Of a stretch of 64,000 bases of DNA, positions 9,044 through 18,004 are shown piece after piece. Both the position numbers and the translations under genes were made by a program. Position 1 is the stretch's first letter, and every line of letters starts with the position of its first letter. Origin of the DNA: Pseudomonas putida (GTDB lineage Bacteria > Pseudomonadota > Gammaproteobacteria > Pseudomonadales > Pseudomonadaceae); contig NZ_SMTE01000004.1 of assembly GCF_004357765.1 (NCBI RefSeq), positions 310,001 to 374,000 on the forward strand, in the 5' to 3' direction. The notes beneath the pieces were generated by a model. The model worked only from the letters and a program-made list of their open reading frames with translations. It was not told where the DNA came from and made no database searches.

Positions 9044-10627
9044 TCAGTGGTGCTCGCGGGTCGCGCGGAACTTGATGTCCGGCCAGCGCTCTTCCATCAG
9101 CGACAGGTTGACGCGGGTCGGCGCCAGGTAGGTCAGGTGACCGCCACCGTCGATGGCCAGGTTCTCCATAGCCTTGTTCTGGAATTCCTCGAGCTTCTTC
9201 TTGTCGTCGCAGCTGATCCAACGGGCCGACCAGACGGTGATCGGCTCGTAGGCGCACTCGACCTTGTACTCTTCCTTCAGGCGGCTGGCGACCACATCGA
9301 ACTGCAGCACACCGACCGCACCGAGGATGATGTCGTTACTGCGCTCTGGGAAGAACACCTGGGTCGCGCCCTCTTCCGCCAGCTGCTGCAGGCCCTGGCG
9401 CAGTTGCTTGGACTTGAGCGGGTCTTTAAGACGCACGCGGCGGAACAGCTCCGGAGCGAAGTGCGGGATGCCGGTGAAGCCCAGCGCCTCGCCTTCGGTG
9501 AAGGTGTCGCCGATCTGGATGGTGCCGTGGTTGTGCAGACCGATGATGTCGCCGGCATAGGCTTCTTCGAGCTGCTCACGTTCGGACGAGAAGAACGTCA
9601 GTGCATCGCCGATGCGCAGGTCCTTGTTCAGGCGCACGTGGCGCATCTTCATGCCCTTCTCGTACTTGCCCGAGCAGATGCGCATGAAGGCGATGCGGTC
9701 GCGGTGTTTAGGGTCCATGTTCGCCTGGATCTTGAACACGAAACCGGTGAACTTCTCCTCGACCGGCTCGACGGTCCGCTCGTGGGCGACGCGGCCCAAT
9801 GGGCGCGGCGCCCAGTCGACGACCGCATCGAGCACATGGTCGACACCGAAGTTGCCCAGCGCGGTCCCGAAAAACACAGGGGTCAGTTGGCCATTGATGA
9901 ACTCGTCCTGGTTGAACTCGTGGCAGGCGCCCTGCACCAGCTCGAGCTGCTCGACGAACGCGTCGTATTGATCGCCCAGGTGTGCACGGGCTTCATCGGA
10001 GTCCAGCTTCTGGATGATCTTGGCTTCGGTGCGCTCGTGGCCGTGCCCTGGGGTATAGACGATGATGTAGTCGCCGGTCAGGTGATACACACCCTTGAAG
10101 TCGCGATAGCAACCGATCGGCCAGGTGATCGGTGCGGCCTTGATCTTGAGCACCGCCTCGATCTCGTCGAGCAATTCGATCGGGTCACGGATGTCGCGGT
10201 CGAGTTTGTTGATGAAGCTGACGATCGGCGTGTCGCGCAGGCGGCAGACGTCCATCAGGGCGATGGTCCGCGGCTCGACGCCCTTACCACCGTCGAGCAC
10301 CATCAGCGCCGAGTCCACCGCGGTCAGGGTGCGGTAGGTATCCTCGGAGAAGTCTTCGTGGCCGGGGGTGTCGAGCAGGTTGATCATGTGCTCGCGGTAC
10401 GGGAACTGCATCACCGAGGTGGTGATGGAGATGCCGCGCTGTTTCTCCATTTCCATCCAGTCGGAGGTGGCATGGCGGTCGGACTTGCGCGACTTCACGG
10501 TACCGGCGACGGCAATGGCCTTGCCCATCAACAGGAGCTTCTCGGTGATGGTGGTCTTACCGGCGTCGGGGTGGGAAATGATTGCGAAAGTGCGGCGCTT
10601 CGCGACTTCGGCGGCCTGGTTGGTCAT
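9044..10627 (-). CDS. prfC: Peptide chain release factor 3
   Basis: This is a 527-residue GTPase, full length for RF3. The N-terminal G domain shows G1 SHPDAGKTT near residues 18-26, G2/switch [19 protein letters not shown]3 [12 protein letters not shown] near 91 and G4 NKLD near 146. The domain order then follows the RF3 family rather than EF-G. RF3 recycles RF1 and RF2 from the ribosome after termination. The gene stands alone, converging with the PotF-like gene. The long open frame on the opposite strand is a codon-bias shadow. Confidence 0.96.
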   Translation of the reverse strand: MTNQAAEVAKRRTFAIISHPDAGKTTITEKLLLMGKAIAVAGTVKSRKSDRHATSDWMEMEKQRGISITTSVMQFPYREHMINLLDTPGHEDFSEDTYRTLTAVDSALMVLDGGKGVEPRTIALMDVCRLRDTPIVSFINKLDRDIRDPIELLDEIEAVLKIKAAPITWPIGCYRDFKGVYHLTGDYIIVYTPGHGHERTEAKIIQKLDSDEARAHLGDQYDAFVEQLELVQGACHEFNQDEFINGQLTPVFFGTALGNFGVDHVLDAVVDWAPRPLGRVAHERTVEPVEEKFTGFVFKIQANMDPKHRDRIAFMRICSGKYEKGMKMRHVRLNKDLRIGDALTFFSSEREQLEEAYAGDIIGLHNHGTIQIGDTFTEGEALGFTGIPHFAPELFRRVRLKDPLKSKQLRQGLQQLAEEGATQVFFPERSNDIILGAVGVLQFDVVASRLKEEYKVECAYEPITVWSARWISCDDKKKLEEFQNKAMENLAIDGGGHLTYLAPTRVNLSLMEERWPDIKFRATREHH

Positions 10628-10726
10628 GGGAAATCGCCTGACTGGGGATTTGAAAGGGGCAGTATCATACCTGATGTTGGGCGGGGTACCAAAACCCGAT
10701 CACTGGACGCTGGTCCAGGGTAACGG

Positions 10727-11051
10727 CTAGACGCGTTTCAGTTGCGCCTCAGAAAATCCGTCAAGCGTGACAGGGGGACGCCCAGGGATATGTACGACCA
10801 GCTCCAATGCCCCCCAAGGGCCTCCACATAGCTGCGGAGGGTGGAAATCAACATGTCTCTGCGTGCTCCACCTTGGAAACGTTGCTCTGCCGGATATCGA
10901 GGCGTTCCGCCAGCCCTTCCTGGGTGATTTCCAACTGCCTGCGCAATGCTTGCAGGGTCATCTCTTCACAGATCAATTCAAGCCCGCGGGCCTCGACTTT
11001 CGCCCTGCGGCCAGGCGAAAGCTCATTCATCACATCATCAAGCGTTTTCAT
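10727..11051 (-). pseudogene. Broken HigA-like XRE antitoxin (two frameshifts)
   Basis: The first 64 codons read as an XRE antitoxin: MKTLDDVMNELSPGRRAKVE, then a helix-turn-helix EITQEGLAERLDIRQSNVSK. After VEH the frame hits an early TGA at 10848. The family continuation (RRDMLISTLRSYVEALGG) resumes in another frame near 10860, and the last part (LELVVHIPGRPPV to QLKRV) lies in a third frame ending in TAG at 10727-10729. Restoring one base near 10863 and one near 10805 would give an intact antitoxin of about 107 residues. The start ATG at 11049-11051 lies three bases after the restored toxin stop at 11055, the usual toxin-antitoxin layout. Confidence 0.8.
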
Positions 11052-11054
11052 AAC

Positions 11055-11391
11055 TCAACCTCTGGACAGGTGTCGTTCAAAACGTGCATCGGCACGCTCG
11101 ATTAGGCTCCGGTAAAACCTACGCTCACTGGTAATCCCCGGCTACTAACAGCAGCGCACAGCGAGAAGGGTCAAATGCGAACGCTACGCGCCACACTCCA
11201 TCCCCGACGGTAAACCGCAGCTCTTTCATGTTCGAATGTCTTGAGCCCTTCAAGGTATCTACACGAGGTCGCCCCAGCGCTGGACCGCGGTATGCGAGCA
11301 GATGGAGTTGAGCCAAGAGTTCATCCTGTACCTCAAGAGTCAACCTCCCGAACTCGACCGCGAATTCGGGGCACATCCCTATTGCCCACAC
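11055..11391 (-). pseudogene. Broken HigB/RelE (Gp49)-type toxin
   Basis: The frame encodes a RelE-superfamily toxin core: CPEFAVEFGRLTLEVQDELL, LGRPRVDTLKGSRHSNMKEL and WRVAFAFDPSRCALLLVAGD. It then stops at TGA 11125. The missing tail (SERRFYRSLIERADARFERHLSRG) is intact in a shifted frame running to TGA at 11055-11057, so an indel near 11130-11135 broke the gene. The start is uncertain: GTG at 11389-11391 (giving VWAIGM) or TTG at 11404-11406, neither with a strong ribosome-binding site. The family cleaves ribosome-bound mRNA; with the conserved C-terminal helix lost, activity is doubtful. Confidence 0.75.
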
Positions 11392-11406
11392 CGCAAATAC
11401 CCCCAA

Positions 11407-11792
11407 AGGAATATTCCCTCAAGGAGATTTCGAGGAAATTTCAGAGGGTAATTGTGCTCAGGGAACAAATGGCTCGGTAGCAGGTAATTAAACGCCTTCA
11501 GGCAAGAAAAGCGCTGTTTTTTCGTGCGAAAAAACGCCACTACCAGTGATTAACGCTGGCCAAATGCCGCCTCAGATGGGAACCTTTACGCCCACGGAGA
11601 CGTCCACTCCCTCACAAGCCGCTTCGCTTGGGGACTGGTTTCATCAGCATTTTCGGGCCCGACGGGGTTCGGCTCATGGCCTGATCGCTGCCCTCGGCAA
11701 GCATCACGCTGCTACTCGCGAACACACCGCCTGCCGCCCTCGAGGGCCGGCTACACAGAAGTGTGCTCGCCGACAACACAAGGAGTCCGCCT
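11407..11792. other. Non-coding stretch between the toxin relic and the osmoprotectant operon
   Basis: The 386 bases contain no reading frame with both a ribosome-binding site and family resemblance. An 84-codon open frame at 11546-11800 has low-complexity content and overlaps the start of the next gene, so I reject it. The left part looks more AT-rich than the neighbouring genes and holds a strong hairpin (11516-11535). The right part must carry the promoter of the importer operon, but I cannot assign -35 and -10 boxes with confidence. Confidence 0.5.
11516..11535. terminator. AT-rich perfect hairpin
   Basis: GTTTTTTCG and CGAAAAAAC pair perfectly over 9 bp around a TG loop. The stem has a T-run on one arm and an A-run on the other. 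It could terminate transcription weakly in either direction or mark an extruding site. It lies between the broken toxin and the osmoprotectant operon. Confidence 0.4.
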
Positions 11793-12503
11793 GTGGCTAA
11801 ACGCTACGGAAAGGGGCTGTTGGGATGGGCCGCCGTGCTCGTCATCCTGGCCCTGCTGGTCCATTGGATCGGCATCGACACGATCGCACGCTACCGCGAC
11901 GATCTTGGGTTCTACCTGCAAGCGCACCTGATGCTGGTGCTGGCTTCGATGGGGGCGGCGTTAGCCGTGGGCATCCCCGCCGGCATTGCCCTGAGTCGAC
12001 CGCACCGGGTCGACAAAGCCGAACGCTTCATGCAGTTTTTCAATGTTGGCAACACCATTCCCCCTCTGGCCGTACTGGCCATCGCCCTGAGTATCCTGGG
12101 CATCGGCGCAGGCCCCGCGATCTTCGCCCTGTTCCTCGCCTCCCTCCTGCCGATCGTGCGCAACACCTACGAAGGCCTGAAAAACGTCCCCGCCTCACTC
12201 AAGGAAGCCGCCACCGGCATCGGCATGACGCCCCGCCAGCAACTGTGGCAGGTCGAACTGCCCAACGCCGTGCCGATCATCGTCGGCGGCGTACGCGTAG
12301 CCCTGGCCCTGAACGTGGGAACTGCCCCCTTGGCCTTCCTGATCGGCGCCAACAGCCTCGGCAGCCTGATCTTCCCCGGCATCGCCCTGAACAATCAGCC
12401 GCAACTGCTGCTGGGCGCCGCCTGCACGGCGCTGCTGGCGCTGGCGCTGGACGCCGCGGTGAGTTTCTCCAGCAAGCGCTGGCTGGAACGTGGCCTGACC
12501 TAA
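11793..12503 (+). CDS. Osmoprotectant (glycine betaine/choline-type) ABC permease, OpuCB/OpuCD-like
   Basis: This is a 236-residue inner-membrane permease. The GTG at 11793 is chosen because AAGGAG precedes it at the right distance. Several hydrophobic helices, the motif GNTIPPLAVLAIALSILGIG, and the coupling loop LKEAATGIGMTPRQQLWQVELPNAVPIIVGGVR are typical of the OpuBB/OpuCB/YehW-type permeases. It is the first gene of a four-gene importer: permease, binding protein, permease, ATPase. The substrate is likely betaine, choline or carnitine for osmoprotection, inferred from family only. Confidence 0.88.
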   Translation: MAKRYGKGLLGWAAVLVILALLVHWIGIDTIARYRDDLGFYLQAHLMLVLASMGAALAVGIPAGIALSRPHRVDKAERFMQFFNVGNTIPPLAVLAIALSILGIGAGPAIFALFLASLLPIVRNTYEGLKNVPASLKEAATGIGMTPRQQLWQVELPNAVPIIVGGVRVALALNVGTAPLAFLIGANSLGSLIFPGIALNNQPQLLLGAACTALLALALDAAVSFSSKRWLERGLT

Positions 12504-12518
12504 TAAAAGAGGGATTGT

Positions 12519-13430
12519 ATGAAGAGAAGAATCGCCTTGCTGCTGGGCGCGACCCTGCTGTTCGCAGGTTTCGCCCAAGCGGCGGACAAACCGCTGATCC
12601 GCATAGGCGCCCGGGTGTTCACCGAACAAACCGTGCTCGCCGAAATCACCGCACAGTACCTCAGGGCCAATGGTTTTGACGTCCGCGTCACCGGCGGCCT
12701 GGGCAGCAACCTCGCCCGCCAGGCACAAGAAACCGGCCAGCTAGATCTGATGTGGGAATACACCGGCGTGTCGCTGGTCTCGTACAACCATATCGAAGAA
12801 CGCATGCCGAGCGCCGCAGCCACCTATGCCAAGGTCAAGGAACTGGATGCGAAAAAGGATCTGGTCTGGCTGACCCCGTCGAAGTTCAGCAATACCTATG
12901 CCCTGGGTTTGCCCAAGCAGGTCGCCGAAGCCTATCCACAGGTCCAGACCATCAGCGACCTCAACCAGGTACTGCGCGACGAGCATGATCGCAACCACCT
13001 GGTGGCGCTGGACACCGAGTTCGCCAACCGCCCTGATGGCCTGGTCGGCCTCAAGGCCATGTACGACCTGCAGGTGGGCCGCGCCAACATTCGCCAGATG
13101 GATGCCGGGCTGGTGTACACCGCCATGCGCAACAACCAGGTCTTCGCCGGCCTCGTCTATACCACGGACGGCCGCCTCAGCGCGTTCAATCTCAAGCTGC
13201 TCGAAGACGACAAGCACTACTTCCCCGACTACACCGCCGCCCCGGTGATCCGCAAAGCCGTGCTCGACGCCAGCCCTCAACTGGCCGATCTGCTCAAGCC
13301 TCTGGCCGAACAGCTTGACGACGAGACCATGCGTCAGCTCAACGCCAAGGTCGATGTCGAACACCAGAGCCCTTCCGCCGTGGCCGCTGCCTTCCTGCGC
13401 GAACACCCCCTCAGCGAGGTACAGCCATGA
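12519..13430 (+). CDS. Osmoprotectant ABC transporter substrate-binding protein (OpuAC/OpuCC family)
   Basis: This is a 303-residue periplasmic protein. A Sec signal peptide ([21 protein letters not shown], cleavage before ADKP) has no lipobox, so the mature protein should be soluble. The mature part begins with IRIGARVFTEQTVLAEITAQ, then GGLGSNLARQAQETGQLDL and MWEYTGVSL, all characteristic of OpuAC/OpuCC-type quaternary-amine binders; Y and W in this segment belong to the aromatic box region. Its end overlaps the downstream permease start by four bases (ATGA), indicating coupled translation. Confidence 0.9.
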   Translation: MKRRIALLLGATLLFAGFAQAADKPLIRIGARVFTEQTVLAEITAQYLRANGFDVRVTGGLGSNLARQAQETGQLDLMWEYTGVSLVSYNHIEERMPSAAATYAKVKELDAKKDLVWLTPSKFSNTYALGLPKQVAEAYPQVQTISDLNQVLRDEHDRNHLVALDTEFANRPDGLVGLKAMYDLQVGRANIRQMDAGLVYTAMRNNQVFAGLVYTTDGRLSAFNLKLLEDDKHYFPDYTAAPVIRKAVLDASPQLADLLKPLAEQLDDETMRQLNAKVDVEHQSPSAVAAAFLREHPLSEVQP

Positions 13431-14080
13431 CCCTGCTCGACACCTTCGCCCACCTCGACTGGGCCCAGGTCCTGCACCTGACCTGGCAGCACATCATGCT
13501 GGTCGGCATCGCCGTGAGCCTGGCGATCCTCATCGGTGTGCCGCTGGGCATCCTGATGACCCGCTTCCCCGCCCTCGCCGGCCCCCTGCAGGCCAGCGCC
13601 ACGGTGCTGCTGACCATCCCGTCGATCGCCCTGTTCGGCCTGTTGCTGCCGTTCTATTCCAAGTTCGGCCAAGGCCTGGGGCCATTGCCGGCGATCACTG
13701 CGGTATTCCTCTATTCATTGCTACCGATCCTGCGTAACACCTACCTGGCCCTGACCAACGTCGAGCCTGGTATCCGCGAAGCCGCACGCGGAATCGGCAT
13801 GACCTTCGGCCAGCGCCTGCGCATGGTCGAGCTGCCCATCGCAGTGCCGGTGATCCTCGCCGGCGTGCGCACCGCCGTGGTGATGAACATCGGCGTCATG
13901 ACCATCGCCGCGACCATCGGTGCCGGTGGCCTGGGCGTACTCATCCTCACTTCCATCAGCCGCAGCGACATGTCGATGCTGCTGGTCGGCGCCGTGTTGG
14001 TCAGCCTGCTGGCCATCTTCGCCGATCTGCTCCTGCAAACCCTGCAACGTGCCCTGACTCCAGAAGGACTGCGCTCATGA
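13427..14080 (+). CDS. Osmoprotectant ABC permease (second subunit)
   Basis: This is a 217-residue membrane protein of the same permease family as the gene at 11793. It begins MTLLDTFAHLDWAQVLHLTW, has TIPSIALFGLLLPFYSKFGQ and the coupling loop IREAARGIGMTFGQRLRMVELPIAVPVILAGVR, then GAGGLGVLILTSISR near the C-terminus. It should form a heterodimeric channel with the first permease. Both ends overlap neighbours by four bases (ATGA), which tightly couples expression of binding protein, permease and ATPase. Confidence 0.9.
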   Translation: MTLLDTFAHLDWAQVLHLTWQHIMLVGIAVSLAILIGVPLGILMTRFPALAGPLQASATVLLTIPSIALFGLLLPFYSKFGQGLGPLPAITAVFLYSLLPILRNTYLALTNVEPGIREAARGIGMTFGQRLRMVELPIAVPVILAGVRTAVVMNIGVMTIAATIGAGGLGVLILTSISRSDMSMLLVGAVLVSLLAIFADLLLQTLQRALTPEGLRS

Positions 14081-15234
14081 TCGAACTCAAGAACCTCAGC
14101 AAGACCTTCAACGTCAACGGCAAGGACGTCAAGGCCGTCGACTCGGTAAGCCTCACCGTCAACGAAGGGGAAATCTGCGTGTTCCTCGGCCCTTCGGGCT
14201 GCGGCAAGAGCACCACGCTGAAGATGATCAACCGCCTCATCACTCCAACATCCGGGCAGGTGTTCATCAACGGCGAGGACACCAGCGCACTGGACGAAGT
14301 GACCCTGCGTCGTCACATCGGCTATGTGATCCAGCAGATCGGTCTGTTCCCCAACATGACCATCGAGGAGAACATCACCGTGGTCCCACGCCTGCTCGGT
14401 TGGGACAAGCAGAAGTGCCACGACCGCGCCCGCGAGCTGATGCATATGATCAAGCTCGAGCCCAAGCAGTATCTGCAGCGCTATCCCCGTGAGCTATCCG
14501 GTGGCCAACAGCAGCGTATTGGCGTGATCCGCGCACTGGCTGCCGATGCGCCGGTGCTGCTGATGGACGAACCCTTCGGCGCGGTCGACCCGATCAACCG
14601 CGAGATGATCCAGAATGAGTTCTTCGAGATGCAGCGGGCCCTGAACAAGACCGTCATCATGGTCAGCCACGACATCGACGAGGCCATCAAGATGGGCGAC
14701 AAGATCGCCATCTTCCGCGCCGGCAAGCTGCTTCAGCTGGACCATCCGGACACCCTGCTGGCGCATCCCGTGGACGAGTTCGTCAGCAACTTCGTCGGCC
14801 AGGACAGCACCCTCAAGCGTCTCCTGCTGGTACGTGCCGAGGACGCGGCAGACAACGCCCCGTCGGTCAGCCCGGAAACACCAGTGGCCGATGCCCTGGA
14901 GCTGCTGGACGAACACGACCGCCGCTACGTGGTGGTGACCGATGCGCAGAACAAAGCGCTGGGCTATGTGCGCCGCCGCGACATGCACCGCCAGCAAGGC
15001 ACCTGCGGCGACTTCCTGCGCCAGTTCAACGCCACCGCTTCGCACGATGAACACCTGCGCATCCTGCTGTCGCGGATGTACGAGTTCAATCGCGCGTGGT
15101 TGCCGGTGCTGGATGCCGAGCAGGTATTCCTGGGCGAGGTGACCCAGGAATCGATCGCGGCGTACCTGAGCTCGGGACGTTCGCGGGGGGCGAAGACCAG
15201 TATCGTGTCGCCGGCCGAGGTGGCGGCCTCTTGA
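14077..15234 (+). CDS. Osmoprotectant ABC ATPase with CBS domains (OpuCA/ProV-type)
   Basis: This is a 385-residue ATPase. The nucleotide-binding domain has Walker A GPSGCGKS at 38-45, Q-loop IQQIGLFPNMTIEENI, signature LSGGQQQR near 141-148 and Walker B VLLMDEPFGAVD. Residues about 255-370 form a CBS pair (PVADALELLDEHDRRYVVV; later HLRILLSRMYEFNRAWLPVLDAEQVFLGEVT). In OpuA-type importers CBS domains sense ionic strength or cyclic-di-AMP and gate activity. That role is known for the family and only inferred here. It is the last gene of the operon; REP elements follow. Confidence 0.92.
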   Translation: MIELKNLSKTFNVNGKDVKAVDSVSLTVNEGEICVFLGPSGCGKSTTLKMINRLITPTSGQVFINGEDTSALDEVTLRRHIGYVIQQIGLFPNMTIEENITVVPRLLGWDKQKCHDRARELMHMIKLEPKQYLQRYPRELSGGQQQRIGVIRALAADAPVLLMDEPFGAVDPINREMIQNEFFEMQRALNKTVIMVSHDIDEAIKMGDKIAIFRAGKLLQLDHPDTLLAHPVDEFVSNFVGQDSTLKRLLLVRAEDAADNAPSVSPETPVADALELLDEHDRRYVVVTDAQNKALGYVRRRDMHRQQGTCGDFLRQFNATASHDEHLRILLSRMYEFNRAWLPVLDAEQVFLGEVTQESIAAYLSSGRSRGAKTSIVSPAEVAAS

Positions 15235-15248
15235 AATAGCGCCTCCCC

Positions 15249-15453
15249 CTTCGCGGGCAAGCCCGCCCCACCGGTCCTATGCCTGCCTGTGGGCTGGCGC
15301 TGTACCTGTGGGAGCGGGCTTGTCCCGCGAATGGGGCGACGCGGTGAATGGCACCGGCTTCGCCGGTGTTCGCGGGACAAGCCCGCTCCCACAGAGTCCA
15401 GTTAAATCAATGAGTTATGTTTAGTTCTATGGGAGCGGGCTTGCCCGCGAAGG
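15249..15453. repeat. Cluster of four REP elements
   Basis: Four copies of the P. putida-type REP lie between the converging OpuCA-like and FecA-like genes: about 15249-15270 (TTCGCGGGCAAGCCCGCCCC), 15305-15332 (GTGGGAGCGGGCTTGTCCCG and on), 15369-15394 (the reverse of it) and 15430-15453. The middle pair is inverted, so it can form one long stem as in a bacterial interspersed mosaic element. Two variants occur (core with ACAAG or GCAAG). Such elements can end transcription, stabilise mRNA and bind gyrase or transposases. Confidence 0.85.
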
Positions 15454-15466
15454 GGACGACGCGTTG

Positions 15467-17896
15467 TCAGAACCCTACACTGGCCTGCACATAGAAGGTC
15501 CGTGGCTCACCCACATAGATCCCGGCATTGTTATCGCTCGAGCGGGTGAAGTATTGCTTGTCGAACAGGTTCTTCACCCCCGCCGCCAGCTTGAGATTGG
15601 ACATCTGCGGCCCGAAGTCATACCCCCCACGGGCATGCCAGGTCACGTAGCCCGGGATGTCGCCATACTGCCCATCGGCACTTGGCTCGGTGATGTAGTC
15701 GCCATTGAAACTGCCATCGCTGTTGATTCCGGTCCCCGGCGCGCGCTGCTTGGATTGGGCATAGGCATCGAGGTTCCAGGTCCAGCGGTTGATCGCGTAG
15801 CGCAGCCCGGCAGTGGCCACCTGGCGTGAATAGAACGGCAGGTCGCGGTCCTTGAAGCCCGGAATCTCTCCTTCGTAGGTCGCGCGGGTGTAGGTATAGC
15901 CACCATTGACCGACAGGCCTTCCAGACGCGGGTCCAGGCCGGCCAAGTCGTAGCGCACCGAAGCCTCGATCCCCTGGTGCTTGGTCGCACCCAGGTTGGT
16001 CCAACCGACATCGTTGCTGATGTACTGCAACTCGTCATCGAAATCGATGTAGAACGCCGTCAACTCGCCAGCGAAACCACCCTTGTCATAGCGCGTACCG
16101 ATTTCATAGGTCTTGGCCTTTTCCGGCTCCAGGCCGTTGGCCGTGCTGTTGCCGCTGCCGCCCTGGCCAAGCTGGAAGTACTGCAGGCTGCCGAAGGACG
16201 TCTCGTAGTTGGCGAACACCTTCCAGGCATCGGAGATGTGGTACATGACGCTCAATGCCGGCAGCGGCTCGTTGCTGGTGATGCTGCGTTTCTTCTCCGC
16301 CACCGGCTGGCCGTTGGCGCCGAGCACCGGGCGGTCGCGCCAATCGGTGTTGATGTGCTCGAAGCGGATACCCGGAGTGATCGTCCAGTTGCCGACGTCG
16401 ATCTTGTCGTCGATGTAGTAGGCGCTGGCTTCAGTGCCACCGCTGCGATCCTGGAACACGTGGCCGTCGGAGGTCGGCGTGGAGGTGGGTACGTTGTCGA
16501 TCAGAGCCAGGCGCGTCGACTGTTCGCGCATCGCTTCCTTGAGGTAGCGATAGCCGACACTGACTTCCTGGGTGGTTGGGCCAGCGAAGAAGATCCGCGA
16601 CAGCCGGGGTTCGATGGCGAAGGTATGGTAGTTGCGCGGGTATGACGACAGGGTCTTCATGTCCCGCGAAGCAATGGCACTGCCACGGAAGCTGTCGGTG
16701 TAGTAGGTCAGCACCTCGAACTGGGTGGCATCGTCGAGCTGGCGTTGCCACTTGAACGACACGTCCTTGCGCCGCCCGGCGAAATAGTCGTAGTCGCGCA
16801 GCGACTGGAACGGTTTGTTGTCGTACTGGGCCTGGGTCAGGCCGCCGGGCATGTCGGCGCGGCCATCGTAGTAGTGGAAGTTGAGCCAGAACTCGTCGAC
16901 GTCGGTGGGCGCCCAGTGGGTCTTGAGGATGACGTCGTCGATGTCGTTGCCGTTGTTGCTTTCCCGGTAGCCGTGGCCATTGACCCCGGTGTAGAGCAAT
17001 GCCACACCCATGCCGTTGTCGGCGGTGCCCCCGACGAACGCCGACTCGGTGTGCTTCCAGCCGCCATGCTGCGAGGTCTCCAGGGTGGTGGACAACTCTG
17101 CCGAAGGCTTCTCGGGAATCGCCCGGGTGACGAAGTTGATCACCCCGCCGACGTTCTGCGGGCCATAGCGCACGGAGCCGGCGCCACGTACCACATCGAT
17201 GCTGTCGAGGTTGCCCGAGGAGATGGGCGCCATCGACAACTGCGGCTGGCCATAAGGCGCAAAGGCGGCAGGGATGCCATCGATGAGCACCGTCGAGCGG
17301 GGCGACAGTCGCGAGGTCAGGCCACGCACGCCAACGTTCAGCGACAGGTCGCTGCCACCCGTGCCGTTGGAGTCCTGCACCTGCACGCCAGGGATGCCAC
17401 GCAGCACGTCGCGCACGTTCATCGCGCCCTTCTCCACCATGGCCTCGCGGCGCACCACGGTGCGTGCGCCGGGATGGTTCTGCACCACCGCCTGGTCGGC
17501 ATCGCCCAGCCAATCGCCCACCACGTTCACATCGATCGGGGCCAGTTCCAGGCTGCCGGTGTTCAGCGAGCCGGCCGACTCGGCAGGCTTGACCACCACG
17601 GTGTCCTGGGACTTTTCATAGGTCAGCCCGCTGCCTTCGAGCAGTTGTTGCAGCGCTTGCTCGGCCTGCAACGTGCCGGACACCGCCGGCGCTTGCTTAC
17701 CGGCGACCAATTCGGGGCTGAAGAACAGTTGCAGATCGGTCTGCTGGCCCAGCGCGGTCAGCGCCGAGGCCAAGGGTTGTGCCTGAATCTGCAGGGCGCG
17801 GGGGGCCTCTTCGGCCTGGCTGGTGGCGGCAACGCTCGCGACGGCGAGGGCCAGCGCAAGGGCACGCATGCGGGGGAATGGCTTATTGTTGTTCAC
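15467..17896 (-). CDS. FecA-type TonB-dependent outer-membrane receptor with signalling (STN) domain
   Basis: This is an 809-residue outer-membrane receptor. After a signal peptide (MRALALALAVASVAATSQA within the first 28 residues), residues about 34-105 form a secretin/TonB short N-terminal (STN) domain (ALQIQAQPLASALTALGQQT). This domain marks receptors that also signal to an anti-sigma factor. The plug follows (GIPGVQVQDSNGTGGSDLSL, GGVINFVTRAIP), then a long beta-barrel ending in the expected aromatic residue (VQASVGF). Glycine-rich ferric-citrate-receptor-like segments suggest a ferric siderophore or citrate ligand, but the ligand cannot be read off. The start is GTG with a poor ribosome-binding site. 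fecR- and fecI-like genes lie directly upstream, 108 bases away. Confidence 0.92.
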   Translation of the reverse strand: MNNNKPFPRMRALALALAVASVAATSQAEEAPRALQIQAQPLASALTALGQQTDLQLFFSPELVAGKQAPAVSGTLQAEQALQQLLEGSGLTYEKSQDTVVVKPAESAGSLNTGSLELAPIDVNVVGDWLGDADQAVVQNHPGARTVVRREAMVEKGAMNVRDVLRGIPGVQVQDSNGTGGSDLSLNVGVRGLTSRLSPRSTVLIDGIPAAFAPYGQPQLSMAPISSGNLDSIDVVRGAGSVRYGPQNVGGVINFVTRAIPEKPSAELSTTLETSQHGGWKHTESAFVGGTADNGMGVALLYTGVNGHGYRESNNGNDIDDVILKTHWAPTDVDEFWLNFHYYDGRADMPGGLTQAQYDNKPFQSLRDYDYFAGRRKDVSFKWQRQLDDATQFEVLTYYTDSFRGSAIASRDMKTLSSYPRNYHTFAIEPRLSRIFFAGPTTQEVSVGYRYLKEAMREQSTRLALIDNVPTSTPTSDGHVFQDRSGGTEASAYYIDDKIDVGNWTITPGIRFEHINTDWRDRPVLGANGQPVAEKKRSITSNEPLPALSVMYHISDAWKVFANYETSFGSLQYFQLGQGGSGNSTANGLEPEKAKTYEIGTRYDKGGFAGELTAFYIDFDDELQYISNDVGWTNLGATKHQGIEASVRYDLAGLDPRLEGLSVNGGYTYTRATYEGEIPGFKDRDLPFYSRQVATAGLRYAINRWTWNLDAYAQSKQRAPGTGINSDGSFNGDYITEPSADGQYGDIPGYVTWHARGGYDFGPQMSNLKLAAGVKNLFDKQYFTRSSDNNAGIYVGEPRTFYVQASVGF

Positions 17897-18004
17897 GTCG
17901 TCGAAACATCCTGGAAATACGGAATGGACCCAACCGCATGCAAATGAAAATGCTTGGCAGTTGCAGCTGGCGGGGAAGACGAACGAGTGAAAAAAAACCT
18001 GAAT

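Noticed and set aside
9047-10723. 558-codon open frame on the plus strand
   Set aside because: It is exactly antisense to prfC and arises from GC-skewed codon use; no family resemblance and no ribosome-binding site.
10848-11051. An intact 67-residue XRE regulator
   Set aside because: It ends abruptly where the family continues, and the continuation is present in shifted frames, so it is better read as a broken antitoxin.
11546-11800. 84-codon open frame before the osmoprotectant operon
   Set aside because: No ribosome-binding site, no family match, and it overlaps the real GTG start of the permease with its AAGGAG site.
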